From CAZXWK01 sp964644675 (GTDB lineage: Bacteria > Actinomycetota > Coriobacteriia > Anaerosomatales > JAAXUF01): a DNA stretch of 64,000 bases. The translations under genes and the position numbers were made by a program. The stretch lies in the NCBI GenBank assembly GCA_964644675.1, contig CAZXWK010000003.1:1-64000 (forward strand), in the 5' to 3' direction. Positions 50,043-58,900 of the stretch are shown here, piece after piece; position 1 is the stretch's first letter; the number at the start of each line of letters is the position of its first letter. Below the pieces are notes generated by a model. It had not been told where the DNA came from, ran no database searches, and saw only the letters and a program-made list of their open reading frames with translations.

Positions 50043-50179
50043 GCCTGGGACGGGGTCTGGCCTCGGTTCGGTCGCCCGCGGGAAACCAGGTACTGCGTCC
50101 GAGCGGGTATCGCGGTCCGGATATGCGTCGGCGCGCGCCTGATACGGCGCTCTACCAGCGTAATCGCGGTAGTTCCGTG

Positions 50180-50188
50180 TGGTATCAT
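50180..50188 (+). promoter_or_regulatory. Extended -10 promoter of the ior-liv-paaK cluster
   Basis: TGgTATCAT at 50180-50188; expected start near 50195, leaving a leader of about 35 bases before the iorA GTG. Confidence 0.5.
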
Positions 50189-50229
50189 GCGGCCTACGCC
50201 GCACCGGCGGACCGAGTGAGAGGACGCGC

Positions 50230-51999
50230 GTGAGCCGCACGCTGCTGTCGGGGAACGAGGCGGTGGCCCAGGGCGCCTGGGAAGCCGGAGCGACGGTGGG
50301 GGTCGGGTACCCGGGTACCCCGTCCACCGAGACGCTGCAGCGCTTCGCGCGCCTGCCGGGCGTCTACGCCGAGTGGGCCCCCAACGAGAAGGTCGCACTC
50401 GAGGTCGCAGCGGGTGTTTCGCTGGTTGGTGGGCGCGCGCTCGTCACTATGAAGCACGTCGGTCTCAACGTCGCCGCCGACCCACTGTTCACGCTTGCCT
50501 ATACGGGCGTCGGCGGGGGACTCGTGATCCTGGTGGCCGACGATCCGGGCATGCACTCCTCCCAGAACGAGCAGGATTCGCACAACTACGCCGCGTTTGC
50601 CCGCGTTCCCATGCTCGATCCGTCCGATTCAGCGGAAGCCCTGTCGTTCACCCGCGAGGCGTTCGGGCTCTCGGAGCGGTTCGACGTGCCGGTGCTCGTG
50701 CGCTCGACGGTGCGGGTGAGCCACGCGAAGTCGCTCGTCGAGACCGGGTCCCGCCCCGACGCACCGGCGCCGAGCCCCTACAAGACCGACCCCGCGAAGT
50801 GGGTCATGATGCCGGCGATGGCGCAGCGGCGTCGTCTCGATCTCGATCGCAGGATCGCCGAGCTCACCGACTTCGCCGAGGACACGCAGCTCAACCGCAT
50901 CGAGATCCGCGACGCCGAGGTCGGCATCGTGTGCTCCGGCGTCTCGTACCTCAACGTGCGTGAAGCTCTCCCTGAGGCTTCGACCCTCAAGCTCGGCCTG
51001 ACCTTCCCGCTGCCGCCCAAGAAGCTCGCCGAGTTCGCCGAGAAGGTCGATCGGCTCTACGTGGTCGAGGAGGCGGACGACTACCTCGCGCGTTCCGTAC
51101 GCTCGCTCGGCGTCGCGGTCGAGCCGCTGCCGCTCCTGCCGCGGGCGGGGGAGCTGACGCCAGGCGCGGTCCGAGCCGCCTTCGGGCTCGAGCCGCCACC
51201 GACGCGTGAGGCCGACGACTCGCTCCCGCCGCGCCCGCCGCTCATGTGCCCCGGCTGCCCGCACCGGCCGGTGTTCCACGCGTTCCGCAAGGCGCGCGCG
51301 GTCGTCACCGGTGACATCGGCTGCTACACGCTCGGCGCGCTCAAGCCGCTTGCGGCCATGGACACGTGCGTGGACATGGGCGCCTCGATCGGGATGGCCC
51401 ACGGCGCCGACCTGGGCGGCGGGACGGCCGAGCGCCCGATCGTCGCGGTGATCGGCGACTCGACCTTCGCGCACTCCGGCATCACGGCGCTGATGAACAC
51501 CGTGTACAACGGCGGCGGCGGTACCGTGGTGATCCTCGACAACCGCATCACCGCGATGACCGGACACCAAGGCAACCCGATGAACGGGATCACGCTCCAG
51601 GAGCGGCCGTCTCACGAGGTCGACCTGGTCGGCCTCGTCCGGGCGCTCGGCGTCAACCGCGTCCGCTTGGTCGACCCCCATGACCTTTCGGCCGTCGCCG
51701 CCGCCATCGCCGAGGAGACCGCGTCTCCCGAGCTCTCGGTCATCGTCTTCAGGGCGCCCTGCGCGCTGCTGATCAAAGAGAAGTCCGACCCCTACGCGGT
51801 CGACGACGACCTGTGCGCGAAGTGCGGCGCCTGTATTCGGCTGGGGTGTCCCGCCATCGGCAAGGACGAGCGGACCTCTAAGGCGTTCATCGACCTCGCG
51901 ACGTGCGTCGGCTGCGGCCAGTGCGTGCAGGTCTGCAAGTACGACGCGATCGTCCACGCCGGGCCCGCGTGCGACTTCAAGGGGGCCGACGCCTCATGA
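50230..51999 (+). CDS. iorA: Indolepyruvate:ferredoxin oxidoreductase alpha subunit
   Basis: IorA (589 residues) with IorB oxidatively decarboxylates aromatic 2-oxoacids (indolepyruvate, phenylpyruvate) to aryl-acetyl-CoA with ferredoxin. The order is pyrimidine-binding half (GYPGTPSTE near 27; EWAPNEKVALEVAAGVSLVGG), TPP-binding half (CPGCPHRPVF near 340; GDIGCYTLG; GDSTFAHSGITALMNTVYN) and two C-terminal [4Fe-4S] sets (CAKCGACIRLGC and CVGCGQCVQVC). The length matches the family. Its stop overlaps the iorB ATG. Confidence 0.95.
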   Translation: MSRTLLSGNEAVAQGAWEAGATVGVGYPGTPSTETLQRFARLPGVYAEWAPNEKVALEVAAGVSLVGGRALVTMKHVGLNVAADPLFTLAYTGVGGGLVILVADDPGMHSSQNEQDSHNYAAFARVPMLDPSDSAEALSFTREAFGLSERFDVPVLVRSTVRVSHAKSLVETGSRPDAPAPSPYKTDPAKWVMMPAMAQRRRLDLDRRIAELTDFAEDTQLNRIEIRDAEVGIVCSGVSYLNVREALPEASTLKLGLTFPLPPKKLAEFAEKVDRLYVVEEADDYLARSVRSLGVAVEPLPLLPRAGELTPGAVRAAFGLEPPPTREADDSLPPRPPLMCPGCPHRPVFHAFRKARAVVTGDIGCYTLGALKPLAAMDTCVDMGASIGMAHGADLGGGTAERPIVAVIGDSTFAHSGITALMNTVYNGGGGTVVILDNRITAMTGHQGNPMNGITLQERPSHEVDLVGLVRALGVNRVRLVDPHDLSAVAAAIAEETASPELSVIVFRAPCALLIKEKSDPYAVDDDLCAKCGACIRLGCPAIGKDERTSKAFIDLATCVGCGQCVQVCKYDAIVHAGPACDFKGADAS

Positions 52000-52586
52000 C
52001 GACCACGACGGTGATGCTGTGCGGCGTCGGTGGGCAGGGCACGATCCTGGCGGCCGATCTGCTCGCCAAGACCGCGGCCGCCGCCGGGCTCGAGGTCAAG
52101 CTCTCCGAGGTTCACGGCATGTCGCAGCGAGGCGGGAGCGTCGACACGGTGGTGAAGTTCGGCGAGGAGGTGTTCTCGCCGGTGACCGACCCCGGGTACG
52201 TCGATCATCTCGTCGCGTTCGAGGTCATCGAGGCCATGCGGCGCGTCCAGTACGTCAAGCCCGAGGGCAGGCTCCTCGTCAACCCGCGCTCCATCAGGCC
52301 CCTTCCCGTGCTCACGGGTGACCTGCCCGTGCCGCACGGCCTGCAGGCCGTGCTCGCGCACGAGGGTGCGATCTTCATCGATGCCGACGAGCTCGCCTGC
52401 GAGGCGGGCAGCCCCAAGTCTGCGAACGTCGTGCTCATGGGCGCCCTGTCGACAGGACTCCCGTTCGACACGGAGCTGTGGCGGGAGGTCATCTCGGCGA
52501 GGGTGCCGCCCACCACCGTGGAGGCAAACCTGAGCGCGTTCGAACTCGGTCGCCGTGCATGCCTGGAAGGGGAGTGCGCACTGTGA
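51996..52586 (+). CDS. iorB: Indolepyruvate:ferredoxin oxidoreductase beta subunit
   Basis: IorB (196 residues) is the gamma-type domain of the oxidoreductase: MLCGVGGQGTILAADLLAKTAAAAGLEV at the start, SEVHGMSQRGGSVDTVVKFG near 40, and a C-terminal helical end. It forms the active heterotetramer with IorA. The ATG overlaps the iorA stop (ATGA), and its own TGA overlaps the ACT-gene GTG, so three genes are coupled. Confidence 0.95.
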   Translation: MTTTTVMLCGVGGQGTILAADLLAKTAAAAGLEVKLSEVHGMSQRGGSVDTVVKFGEEVFSPVTDPGYVDHLVAFEVIEAMRRVQYVKPEGRLLVNPRSIRPLPVLTGDLPVPHGLQAVLAHEGAIFIDADELACEAGSPKSANVVLMGALSTGLPFDTELWREVISARVPPTTVEANLSAFELGRRACLEGECAL

Positions 52587-52999
52587 ACGTCAAGCAGCTG
52601 AGCGTCTTCATCGAGAACAAGGCCGGTCGGGTCAGCGAAGTCACGGACACGCTCGGCCGCGCGGGCATCAACATCCGCGGATTCTCCGTCTCCGACACCG
52701 CGGACTACGGCATCATCCGGCTCGTCGTGGATGATCCCGACGGGGGCCGCGACGTGCTCCACGACGCCGGTTTCGCGGTCAAGGTGAGCGACGTGCTCTG
52801 CATCGATCTTCCCGACGTGCCTGGAGGGCTCGCAGGCGTGCTCAAGGTGGTCTCGGATGCCGGCGTCAACATCGAGTACGTCTACTCGCTCATCTCGACG
52901 TTCGTGGTGATCAACGTCTCGGATATCGAGCGGGCGGTTGCGCTGCTGCGCGACAAGCCCATCAAGCTCGTCACACAAGAGGACATCGCGCAGGCCTAA
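52583..52999 (+). CDS. Tandem ACT-domain protein (paralogue 2)
   Basis: This 138-residue protein has two ACT domains: KQLSVFIENKAGRVSEVTDTLGRAGINIRGFSV and VLCIDLPDVPGGLAGVLKVVSDAGVNIEYVYSLI. It is clearly related to the paralogue that follows the first paaK. Such proteins are regularly found between ior, liv and paaK genes in amino-acid-degrading anaerobes and probably sense an aromatic or branched-chain amino acid. It has a GTG start coupled to iorB. Confidence 0.9.
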   Translation: MNVKQLSVFIENKAGRVSEVTDTLGRAGINIRGFSVSDTADYGIIRLVVDDPDGGRDVLHDAGFAVKVSDVLCIDLPDVPGGLAGVLKVVSDAGVNIEYVYSLISTFVVINVSDIERAVALLRDKPIKLVTQEDIAQA

Positions 53000-53037
53000 A
53001 CCGAAGAGCCGCGCGGGGGACAAGGAGGTAGGGGACC

Positions 53038-54252
53038 ATGAGAGGACGGACGCTTCGACTTGCGTTCGGAGTGCTGGAGGCCGCGCTGGCCGCAGCACTC
53101 GCTGTGACCCTCGTCGGGTGCACGGCGACGAAGAGCACGACGTCTGAGACCCAGACGAGCAAGGCGGCAAGTGGGGAACCCATCAAGATCGGCGCGATCG
53201 TATCTCTGACCGGCACGTACGCTGGCCTCGGCGAGCCGGAGAAGAATGCGATCGAGATGGAAGTCAAGCGCATCAACGAGGCGGGCGGCATCAACGGACG
53301 CCCCATCGAGGTCATCATCGAGGACGACGGCACGGACAACACCAAGGCCGTCTCGGCAGCGACCAAGCTCATCGATCAGGACAAGGTCGTCGCCATCATC
53401 GGAGCCACCGGCACCGGCCAGTCCATGGCCATTCGCAACGAGATCGACCGTGCCGGCATCCCTCAGGTCTCCATGGCGGGCGGTAACGCCATCACCGGGC
53501 AGTTCGACAAGCTCGTGTTCCAGACGCCTTGGAGCAACGCGATCGTCGTGCCCTACACGCTCGAATACCTGAAGAAGCAGGGCATCACCAAGATCGGGCT
53601 GATCAGCGACTCGGGCGGCTTCGGCAAGGACGGTCAGGCCATCATCGTCAAGGAGGCCCCGAGCTACGGGATCACCGTGGTGGCGGACGAGACGTTCAAC
53701 CCGGGTGACGCGGACATGACCGCGCAGCTCACCAAGATCAAGAACTCCGGGGCCGAAGCGGTGGTCATGTGGACCGCCGGCAAGGAGGCCGCGATCGTCG
53801 CGAAGAACGCGAAGGACCTCGGCCTGACGATCCCACTCTACGGAAGCCACGGCAACGCGCGCCTCGAGTTCATCCAGGGCGCCGGCGCGGCAGCCGAGGG
53901 CGTGCGTATCGCCGCGGGACACGTCCTCATGCCTGAGACCTACGGCACCGAGACTCCCGAGTACAAGACGGCGACCGCTTTCATCGACAACTACGAGACG
54001 GCGTACGGGCAGCCTCCGAGCACGTTCGCGGGGCACGCGTACGACGCGCTCTACCTCATCACCAACGCCGCAAAGAGCATCAGCGGCGAGATCACGCCCG
54101 CCAGCCTCAGAGACGCCATCGAGAAGACGAAGGCGTTCGCGGGCATCGGCGGCTCGTTCAACTACTCGGCCACCGATCACAGCGGCCTGACCGAGAAAGA
54201 CCTGACCATGTACGAGATCAAGGGCGGCGACTGGAGTCTCGCCCCGCAGTAG
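53038..54252 (+). CDS. livK: Branched-chain amino acid ABC transporter substrate-binding lipoprotein (copy 1)
   Basis: This 404-residue type I periplasmic-binding lipoprotein has the lipobox LVGC near residue 26 after a hydrophobic signal, then KIGAIVSLTGTYAGLGEPEKNAIEMEVKRINEAGGINGRPIEVI and SGTGQSMA-type sugar/amino-acid pocket sequence. It delivers a hydrophobic amino acid to LivHMGF. It is aligned over its whole length with the next gene, a tandem duplicate. GGAGGTAGGGG precedes the ATG. Confidence 0.94.
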   Translation: MRGRTLRLAFGVLEAALAAALAVTLVGCTATKSTTSETQTSKAASGEPIKIGAIVSLTGTYAGLGEPEKNAIEMEVKRINEAGGINGRPIEVIIEDDGTDNTKAVSAATKLIDQDKVVAIIGATGTGQSMAIRNEIDRAGIPQVSMAGGNAITGQFDKLVFQTPWSNAIVVPYTLEYLKKQGITKIGLISDSGGFGKDGQAIIVKEAPSYGITVVADETFNPGDADMTAQLTKIKNSGAEAVVMWTAGKEAAIVAKNAKDLGLTIPLYGSHGNARLEFIQGAGAAAEGVRIAAGHVLMPETYGTETPEYKTATAFIDNYETAYGQPPSTFAGHAYDALYLITNAAKSISGEITPASLRDAIEKTKAFAGIGGSFNYSATDHSGLTEKDLTMYEIKGGDWSLAPQ

Positions 54253-54260
54253 ATGGCAGC

Positions 54261-54290
54261 GGGCCGGGGCGGCTTCGGCCGTCCCGGCCC
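54261..54290 (+). terminator. 13-bp GC hairpin with UUCG tetraloop between the two livK genes
   Basis: Bases 54261-54273 pair with 54278-54290 (13 bp, one G-U) around a TTCG loop closed by C-G, an exceptionally stable RNA stem. No T-run follows, so it may act as an RNA-stability or processing element or partial terminator that lets livK1 be made in excess, rather than as a full terminator. Confidence 0.7.
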
Positions 54291-54311
54291 CTTCGAGAAA
54301 GTGGTGGATCG

Positions 54312-55502
54312 ATGCTTCGCACACGCACCATCGCGATCGTGCTTGCGGCGCTCGCGCTCGGCGCGCTGCTCCTTGCGGGCTGCTCGGCGAGCTCGAGTGG
54401 GAGTGGCGGCGAGCAGGCCGCGTCCTCAGAGCCGATCAAGGTCGGGGCGATCCTCTCGCTCACCGGTCCGTACGCCGCGCTCGGCACCGCCGAGAAGAAC
54501 GCGCTCGACCTCGAGGTCAAGCGGATCAACGACGCCGGCGGAATCGACGGCCGCAAGATCGAGGTACTCATCGAAGACGACGCAACCGACGAGGCCAAGG
54601 CCGTGACCGCGGCGACCAAGCTCATCGAGCAGGACAAGGTCGTAGCGATCCTGGGCGCCTCGGGTACCGGCCAGTCCATGGCGGCGCGCACGGTCATCGA
54701 CCGCGCCGGCATCCCGCAGATCTCGATGGCGGGCGGCAACGCGATCACCGGCAAGTTCGACAAGCTCGTGTTCCAGACCCCGTGGACCAACGCGATCGTC
54801 GTGCCGTTCGTGCTCGACAAGATGGCCGCCGACGGCCACAAGAAGATCGCCGTGATCAGCGACAACGGGGGATACGGCAAGGACGGTCTCGCCATCATCA
54901 CGACGGCGGCGCCGGAAGCGGGCATGACGATCGTGTCCAACGAGACCTTCAAGCCGGGCGACACGGACTTCGCTGCGCAGCTCACCAACGCCAAGAACTC
55001 GGGCGCCGACGCGATCCTGCTCTGGACCGCCGGCAAGGAGGGTGCAGCCATCGTCAAGCAGGCGGATTCGCTGGGTCTCACCCTGCCGATGTATGGCGGC
55101 TCCGGCCAGGCCAAGGCCGAGTTCCCGACCGGCGCGGGTCCCGCCGCCGAGGGCTTCATCTTCGGTACCGGCAAGAGCCTGGTCCCTGCGAACTGGGGCG
55201 AGGGCACCGAAGAGTTCAAGACCGTGAACGACTTCGCCACCCGCTACAAGGAGGCATACGGCAGCGATCCCGACATCTTCGCCGGGCACGCGTTCGACGC
55301 GATCCTGATCCTGAGCGACGCCATCAAGCGCAGCGGCGGAGACGTGAGCCCCGCGGCCCTGCTGAAGGCGGTAGAGGAGACCAAGGACCTCGTCGGGTTC
55401 GGTGGCGCGTTCACGTTCTCGCCGACCGACCACAACGGCCTGACCAAGGAAGACCTCTCGCTCTACAAGATCGAGAACGGCACGTGGGTCCCCGTCAAAT
55501 GA
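54312..55502 (+). CDS. livK: Branched-chain amino acid ABC transporter substrate-binding lipoprotein (copy 2)
   Basis: This 396-residue lipoprotein has lipobox LLAGC near residue 23 and a Ser/Gly-rich linker, then the same core as copy 1 (KVGAILSLTGPYAALGTAEKNALDLEVKRINDAGGIDGRKIEVL, GASGTGQSMAARTVID, NAITGKFDKLVFQTPWTNAIVVPF). Differences concentrate in the C-terminal lobe, suggesting a shifted ligand preference. It shares the LivHMGF permease that follows. Confidence 0.94.
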   Translation: MLRTRTIAIVLAALALGALLLAGCSASSSGSGGEQAASSEPIKVGAILSLTGPYAALGTAEKNALDLEVKRINDAGGIDGRKIEVLIEDDATDEAKAVTAATKLIEQDKVVAILGASGTGQSMAARTVIDRAGIPQISMAGGNAITGKFDKLVFQTPWTNAIVVPFVLDKMAADGHKKIAVISDNGGYGKDGLAIITTAAPEAGMTIVSNETFKPGDTDFAAQLTNAKNSGADAILLWTAGKEGAAIVKQADSLGLTLPMYGGSGQAKAEFPTGAGPAAEGFIFGTGKSLVPANWGEGTEEFKTVNDFATRYKEAYGSDPDIFAGHAFDAILILSDAIKRSGGDVSPAALLKAVEETKDLVGFGGAFTFSPTDHNGLTKEDLSLYKIENGTWVPVK

Positions 55503-55532
55503 CGAAGCCGACGATGACGGCGAGCTGAGCCC

Positions 55533-56405
55533 GTGGCGGCCCTGCTCCAGTTCCTCATCGCCGGCCTCAAGAACGGCGCCATCTACTCGCTTGTGGCCCT
55601 CGGGTTCACCATCGTCTTCGCGGCGACCGGGGCGATCAACTTCGCCCAGGGCGAGTTCTTCATGCTCGGCGGGATGCTCGGCGTGTTCTTCGTGCACCTC
55701 GGGCTTCCCTTGCCACTCGCCGTCCTGGCGGCGGTCCTCGTGACCGCCGCCATCGGCGCACTCTTCGAGATTCTCGCCATCCGTCCGATCGGGGGCGGCG
55801 ACCCGTTGCGCATCATCATGGTCACTATCGGCGGGTCCGTCGTGCTCAGGCAGCTCGCCCTCCACGTCTTCGGGCCGGACGAGGCGGCGCTGCCATCCTT
55901 CACGCAGGCGGAGTCCATCAAGTTCGCCGGTGCGGCCGTCGAATGGCAGACCGTGTGGATCTGGGGCCTGACCGCCATCGCGGTCGCCGCACTCTTCTTC
56001 CTGTACCGCCGCACGGTGTTCGGCCGGGCGATGCGCGCCACCTCGGTGAGTCCTGCCGCCGCGCGACTCGTCGGCATCGACACGCGCCTCATGGTGACCG
56101 CGTCCTTCGCGCTGGCAGCCGCGCTGGGCGCCGTCGCGGGGCTCGCGGTGGCGCCGCTCACCCAGACCGCGTTCGACGTGGGCGCGGGTATCGGCGTGAA
56201 GGGGTTCTCGGCGGCGATCCTGGGCGGGCTCGGGAACCCGGTCGCGGCGGTCGGGGGAGGACTCGTGCTCGGGCTGCTCGAGAGCCTGACGGCGGGCTAC
56301 ATCGACCCGACCTACAAGGACGCGGTGGCGCTCGTCGTGCTGCTGCTGGTCCTCTTCGTGCGGCCCCAGGGGCTGTTCGGAGGCAAGGGGAGGGAGAAGG
56401 TGTGA
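55533..56405 (+). CDS. livH: Branched-chain amino acid ABC transporter permease LivH
   Basis: This 290-residue inner-membrane permease with about eight helices begins LLQFLIAGLKNGAIYSLVALGFTIVFAATGAINFAQGEFFMLGG, the standard LivH start. The coupling-helix region is FGRAMRATSVSPAAARLVGIDTRLMVTASF, and the C-terminus KGFSAAILGGLGNPVAAVGGGLVLGLLES is also family-typical. GTG start; the stop overlaps the livM ATG (TGATG). Confidence 0.96.
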   Translation: MAALLQFLIAGLKNGAIYSLVALGFTIVFAATGAINFAQGEFFMLGGMLGVFFVHLGLPLPLAVLAAVLVTAAIGALFEILAIRPIGGGDPLRIIMVTIGGSVVLRQLALHVFGPDEAALPSFTQAESIKFAGAAVEWQTVWIWGLTAIAVAALFFLYRRTVFGRAMRATSVSPAAARLVGIDTRLMVTASFALAAALGAVAGLAVAPLTQTAFDVGAGIGVKGFSAAILGGLGNPVAAVGGGLVLGLLESLTAGYIDPTYKDAVALVVLLLVLFVRPQGLFGGKGREKV

Positions 56406-57388
56406 TGGGCGGACGCGGACTCAGGCTCGCGGTGCCGCTCGTGGCGGCGGCGATCGTCGCCGCGCTGCCCTTCGTCGTCACCGACAGCTTCCTGCTCAAG
56501 GTCTTCACGTACGTGGGGCTCAACGTCATCGTCGTGACCGGACTCGCGCTGTTGTTCGGCTACGCGGGACAGGTGTCGCTCGGTCACGCGGCGTTCGTGG
56601 GGCTCGGCGCGTACACCTGCGCGATCTTCACGACCAAGCTCCAAGCGCCGTGGCCCGTCGCGTTCGCGGCTGCGGGCGGGGTGGCCGCGCTGGGCGGGCT
56701 CGTGCTCGCGTTGCCGAGCCTGCGCCTGAAGGGGCACTACCTCGCCATGGCCACCCTCGGCTTCGGGGAGCTCGCCTCGCTCGCGTTCACCGAGGCCACG
56801 CCGCTGACCGGCGGCGTGGACGGTTTCACGGGTATCCCGTTCCCGACGATCGGCGCGCTCACGATCCGCACGCCGGCGGGACTGTACTGGCTCGTCTGGG
56901 GCGTCGCAGGCGTCGCACTGTTGCTCTCGGCGAACCTGGTCTCGCTCCGCCCCGGCCGCGCCATGCGCGCGTTGCACGGGAGTGAGCTGGGCGCGACCGC
57001 GTGTGGCGTCGACCTCGTCGGCATCAAGGTCCGCGCGTTCGTGGTCTCGGCCGCGCTCGCGGGGCTGTCCGGCGCGCTGTACGCGTCCGTCGTGGGCTTC
57101 GTGTCCCCGAGCGTGTTCACGGTGGGCGCCTCGGTGAGCTTCCTGGCCATGGCTGTCATCGGCGGGACGGGCTCGCTGGCGGGACCGGTGCTCGCGGCGG
57201 CGCTGCTGACGCTCATCCAGTACGTCGACGCGCTCATCCCGGGAATCTCGCGCGATGCGGCGCAGGTCGTGCAGGCCTACCAGCCCGACGTGTACGGCTT
57301 GCTCATCGTGCTCGTCGTGCTGTTCGCACCGGGCGGCATCGGATCGCTGTGGCGCCGGCGCCCCGCGAAGGGCGGTGACCCCGGATGA
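56405..57388 (+). CDS. livM: Branched-chain amino acid ABC transporter permease LivM
   Basis: This 327-residue permease with about nine to ten helices contains GLALLFGYAGQVSLGHAAFVGLGAYT, LPSLRLKGHYLAMATLGFGE and the ABC-contact loop GRAMRALHGSELGATACGVDLVGIKVRAFVVSA, as expected for LivM. It pairs with LivH. Its ATG shares a base with the livH stop, and its own stop overlaps livG. Confidence 0.96.
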   Translation: MGGRGLRLAVPLVAAAIVAALPFVVTDSFLLKVFTYVGLNVIVVTGLALLFGYAGQVSLGHAAFVGLGAYTCAIFTTKLQAPWPVAFAAAGGVAALGGLVLALPSLRLKGHYLAMATLGFGELASLAFTEATPLTGGVDGFTGIPFPTIGALTIRTPAGLYWLVWGVAGVALLLSANLVSLRPGRAMRALHGSELGATACGVDLVGIKVRAFVVSAALAGLSGALYASVVGFVSPSVFTVGASVSFLAMAVIGGTGSLAGPVLAAALLTLIQYVDALIPGISRDAAQVVQAYQPDVYGLLIVLVVLFAPGGIGSLWRRRPAKGGDPG

Positions 57389-58155
57389 GCCTGCTGCAGG
57401 TCAGAGACGTAACCAAGCGCTTTGGCGGCCTCACCGCGGTCGACGGCGTCTCCTTCGACGTTCACGAGGGCACCATCAAGGCCCTCATCGGTCCCAACGG
57501 CGCCGGCAAGTCGACGCTCTTCAACGCGATCACCGGCTTCGATCGCCCCGACTCCGGCTCGGTGCGCTTCGACGACGCGGAGATGGTGGGACGGCCCGCG
57601 CGCGACGTCGTGCGCCGCGGCATGGCCCGTACGTTCCAGAACACGCAGCTCTTCGACGAGATGACCGCTGCCGAGAACGTCATGGTCGGCGTCCAGGCGC
57701 ACCAGCCCTCGGGCTTCCTGAGCGCGGCCCTGCGCCTCCCGACGGCGATTCGCCAGGACCGCGACGCCGAGCAGACCGCCGGACGTCTGCTGCGCCTCAT
57801 CGGCATCGACGAGTGGGCCGAGACCCCCGCGACCGACCTGCCGGCGGGTATCCGCCGCCTGCTCGAGATCGCGCGGGCGCTCGCGACCGAGCCGCGCCTG
57901 CTCCTGCTCGACGAGCCGGCCGCCGGCCTGAACGGCGTCGAGACGCGCGAGCTGGTCGACACGCTGTTCCGCCTGCGCGACCAGGGGATCACCGTCCTCG
58001 TCGTCGAGCACGACATGGGGCTCGTCATGGAGGTGTCCGACGAGATCGTCGTCATCGACCGCGGCCGCAAGATCGCCGAGGGACCCCCGCGCATGATCCA
58101 GAAGGATCCCGCGGTCATCTCGGCGTACCTGGGCGAGGAGGTCGACGATGACTGA
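57385..58155 (+). CDS. livG: Branched-chain amino acid ABC transporter ATPase LivG
   Basis: This 256-residue ATPase has Walker A GPNGAGKST near 36, the LivG-type insert RTFQNTQLFDEMTAAENVMVG, a signature region LPAGIRRLLEIARALAT (LPAGI in place of LSGGQ/LPYGQ), Walker B LLLLDEPAAGLN and the H-loop VVEHDM. It energises uptake with LivF. The four bases ATGA join it to livM, and it overlaps livF by eight bases. Confidence 0.96.
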   Translation: MSLLQVRDVTKRFGGLTAVDGVSFDVHEGTIKALIGPNGAGKSTLFNAITGFDRPDSGSVRFDDAEMVGRPARDVVRRGMARTFQNTQLFDEMTAAENVMVGVQAHQPSGFLSAALRLPTAIRQDRDAEQTAGRLLRLIGIDEWAETPATDLPAGIRRLLEIARALATEPRLLLLDEPAAGLNGVETRELVDTLFRLRDQGITVLVVEHDMGLVMEVSDEIVVIDRGRKIAEGPPRMIQKDPAVISAYLGEEVDDD

Positions 58156-58900
58156 CGGCGCCCTGCTCTCGCTCGAGGGGGTCCATGCGGGCTACGGGCG
58201 CACCGCCGTGCTACGCGGGGTCGACGTCACGGTCGGCGCCGGCGAGCTCGTCGCGCTCATCGGCGCGAACGGCGCCGGCAAGTCCACCCTGCTCAAGACG
58301 GTCGTGGGCGTGCTCGCACCCAGCGCCGGCCGGGTGGTCTTCGACGGCCGCGACGTCTCCGGTTCGCGCCCGGAGCGGCTCGTGCGCGAGGGCGTCGCGC
58401 TCGTGCCCGAGGGCCGGATGCTGTTCGGCCCCATGACGGTCGCCGAGAACCTCGAGCTCGGCGCGTACGCGGTCCCCGCGTCCAAGCGCGCCGCATCCGT
58501 TCGCGAGCGCGTGGCGCGCGTCAACGAGCTGTTCCCGATACTCGCGGAGCGGGCGGCGCAGCCGGCGGCGACGCTGTCCGGCGGCGAGCAGCAGATGCTC
58601 GCGGTCGGGCGCGCGCTCATGAGCCAGCCGCGCATGCTGCTGCTCGACGAACCGTCACTGGGACTGGCGCCCAAAGTCATCGCCGAGATCTTCTCGGCGC
58701 TTGAGCGGCTCAGGGCCGACGGGATGACGATCCTGCTCGTCGAGCAGGACGCGAAACTCGCTCTCAAGCACGCCGACAGAGGCTACGTAATGCGGACGGG
58801 CCGGGTGGTCCTGGACGGGACCTCGTCCGAGTTGCTTGCGGACGAGTCGGTGCGCACGATCTACCTCGGCACGTGGCAAGGAGAGGAGCGCGGGAGATGA
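58148..58900 (+). CDS. livF: Branched-chain amino acid ABC transporter ATPase LivF
   Basis: This 250-residue ATPase has Walker A GANGAGKST near 38, VPEGRMLFGPMTVAENLELGA, signature LSGGEQQMLAVGRALMS, Walker B MLLLDEPSLGLAP and VEQDAKLALKHADRGYVMRTGRV, all LivF hallmarks. Its stop overlaps the second paaK start (ATGA), so ligand import and CoA activation are translationally linked. Confidence 0.96.
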   Translation: MTDGALLSLEGVHAGYGRTAVLRGVDVTVGAGELVALIGANGAGKSTLLKTVVGVLAPSAGRVVFDGRDVSGSRPERLVREGVALVPEGRMLFGPMTVAENLELGAYAVPASKRAASVRERVARVNELFPILAERAAQPAATLSGGEQQMLAVGRALMSQPRMLLLDEPSLGLAPKVIAEIFSALERLRADGMTILLVEQDAKLALKHADRGYVMRTGRVVLDGTSSELLADESVRTIYLGTWQGEERGR

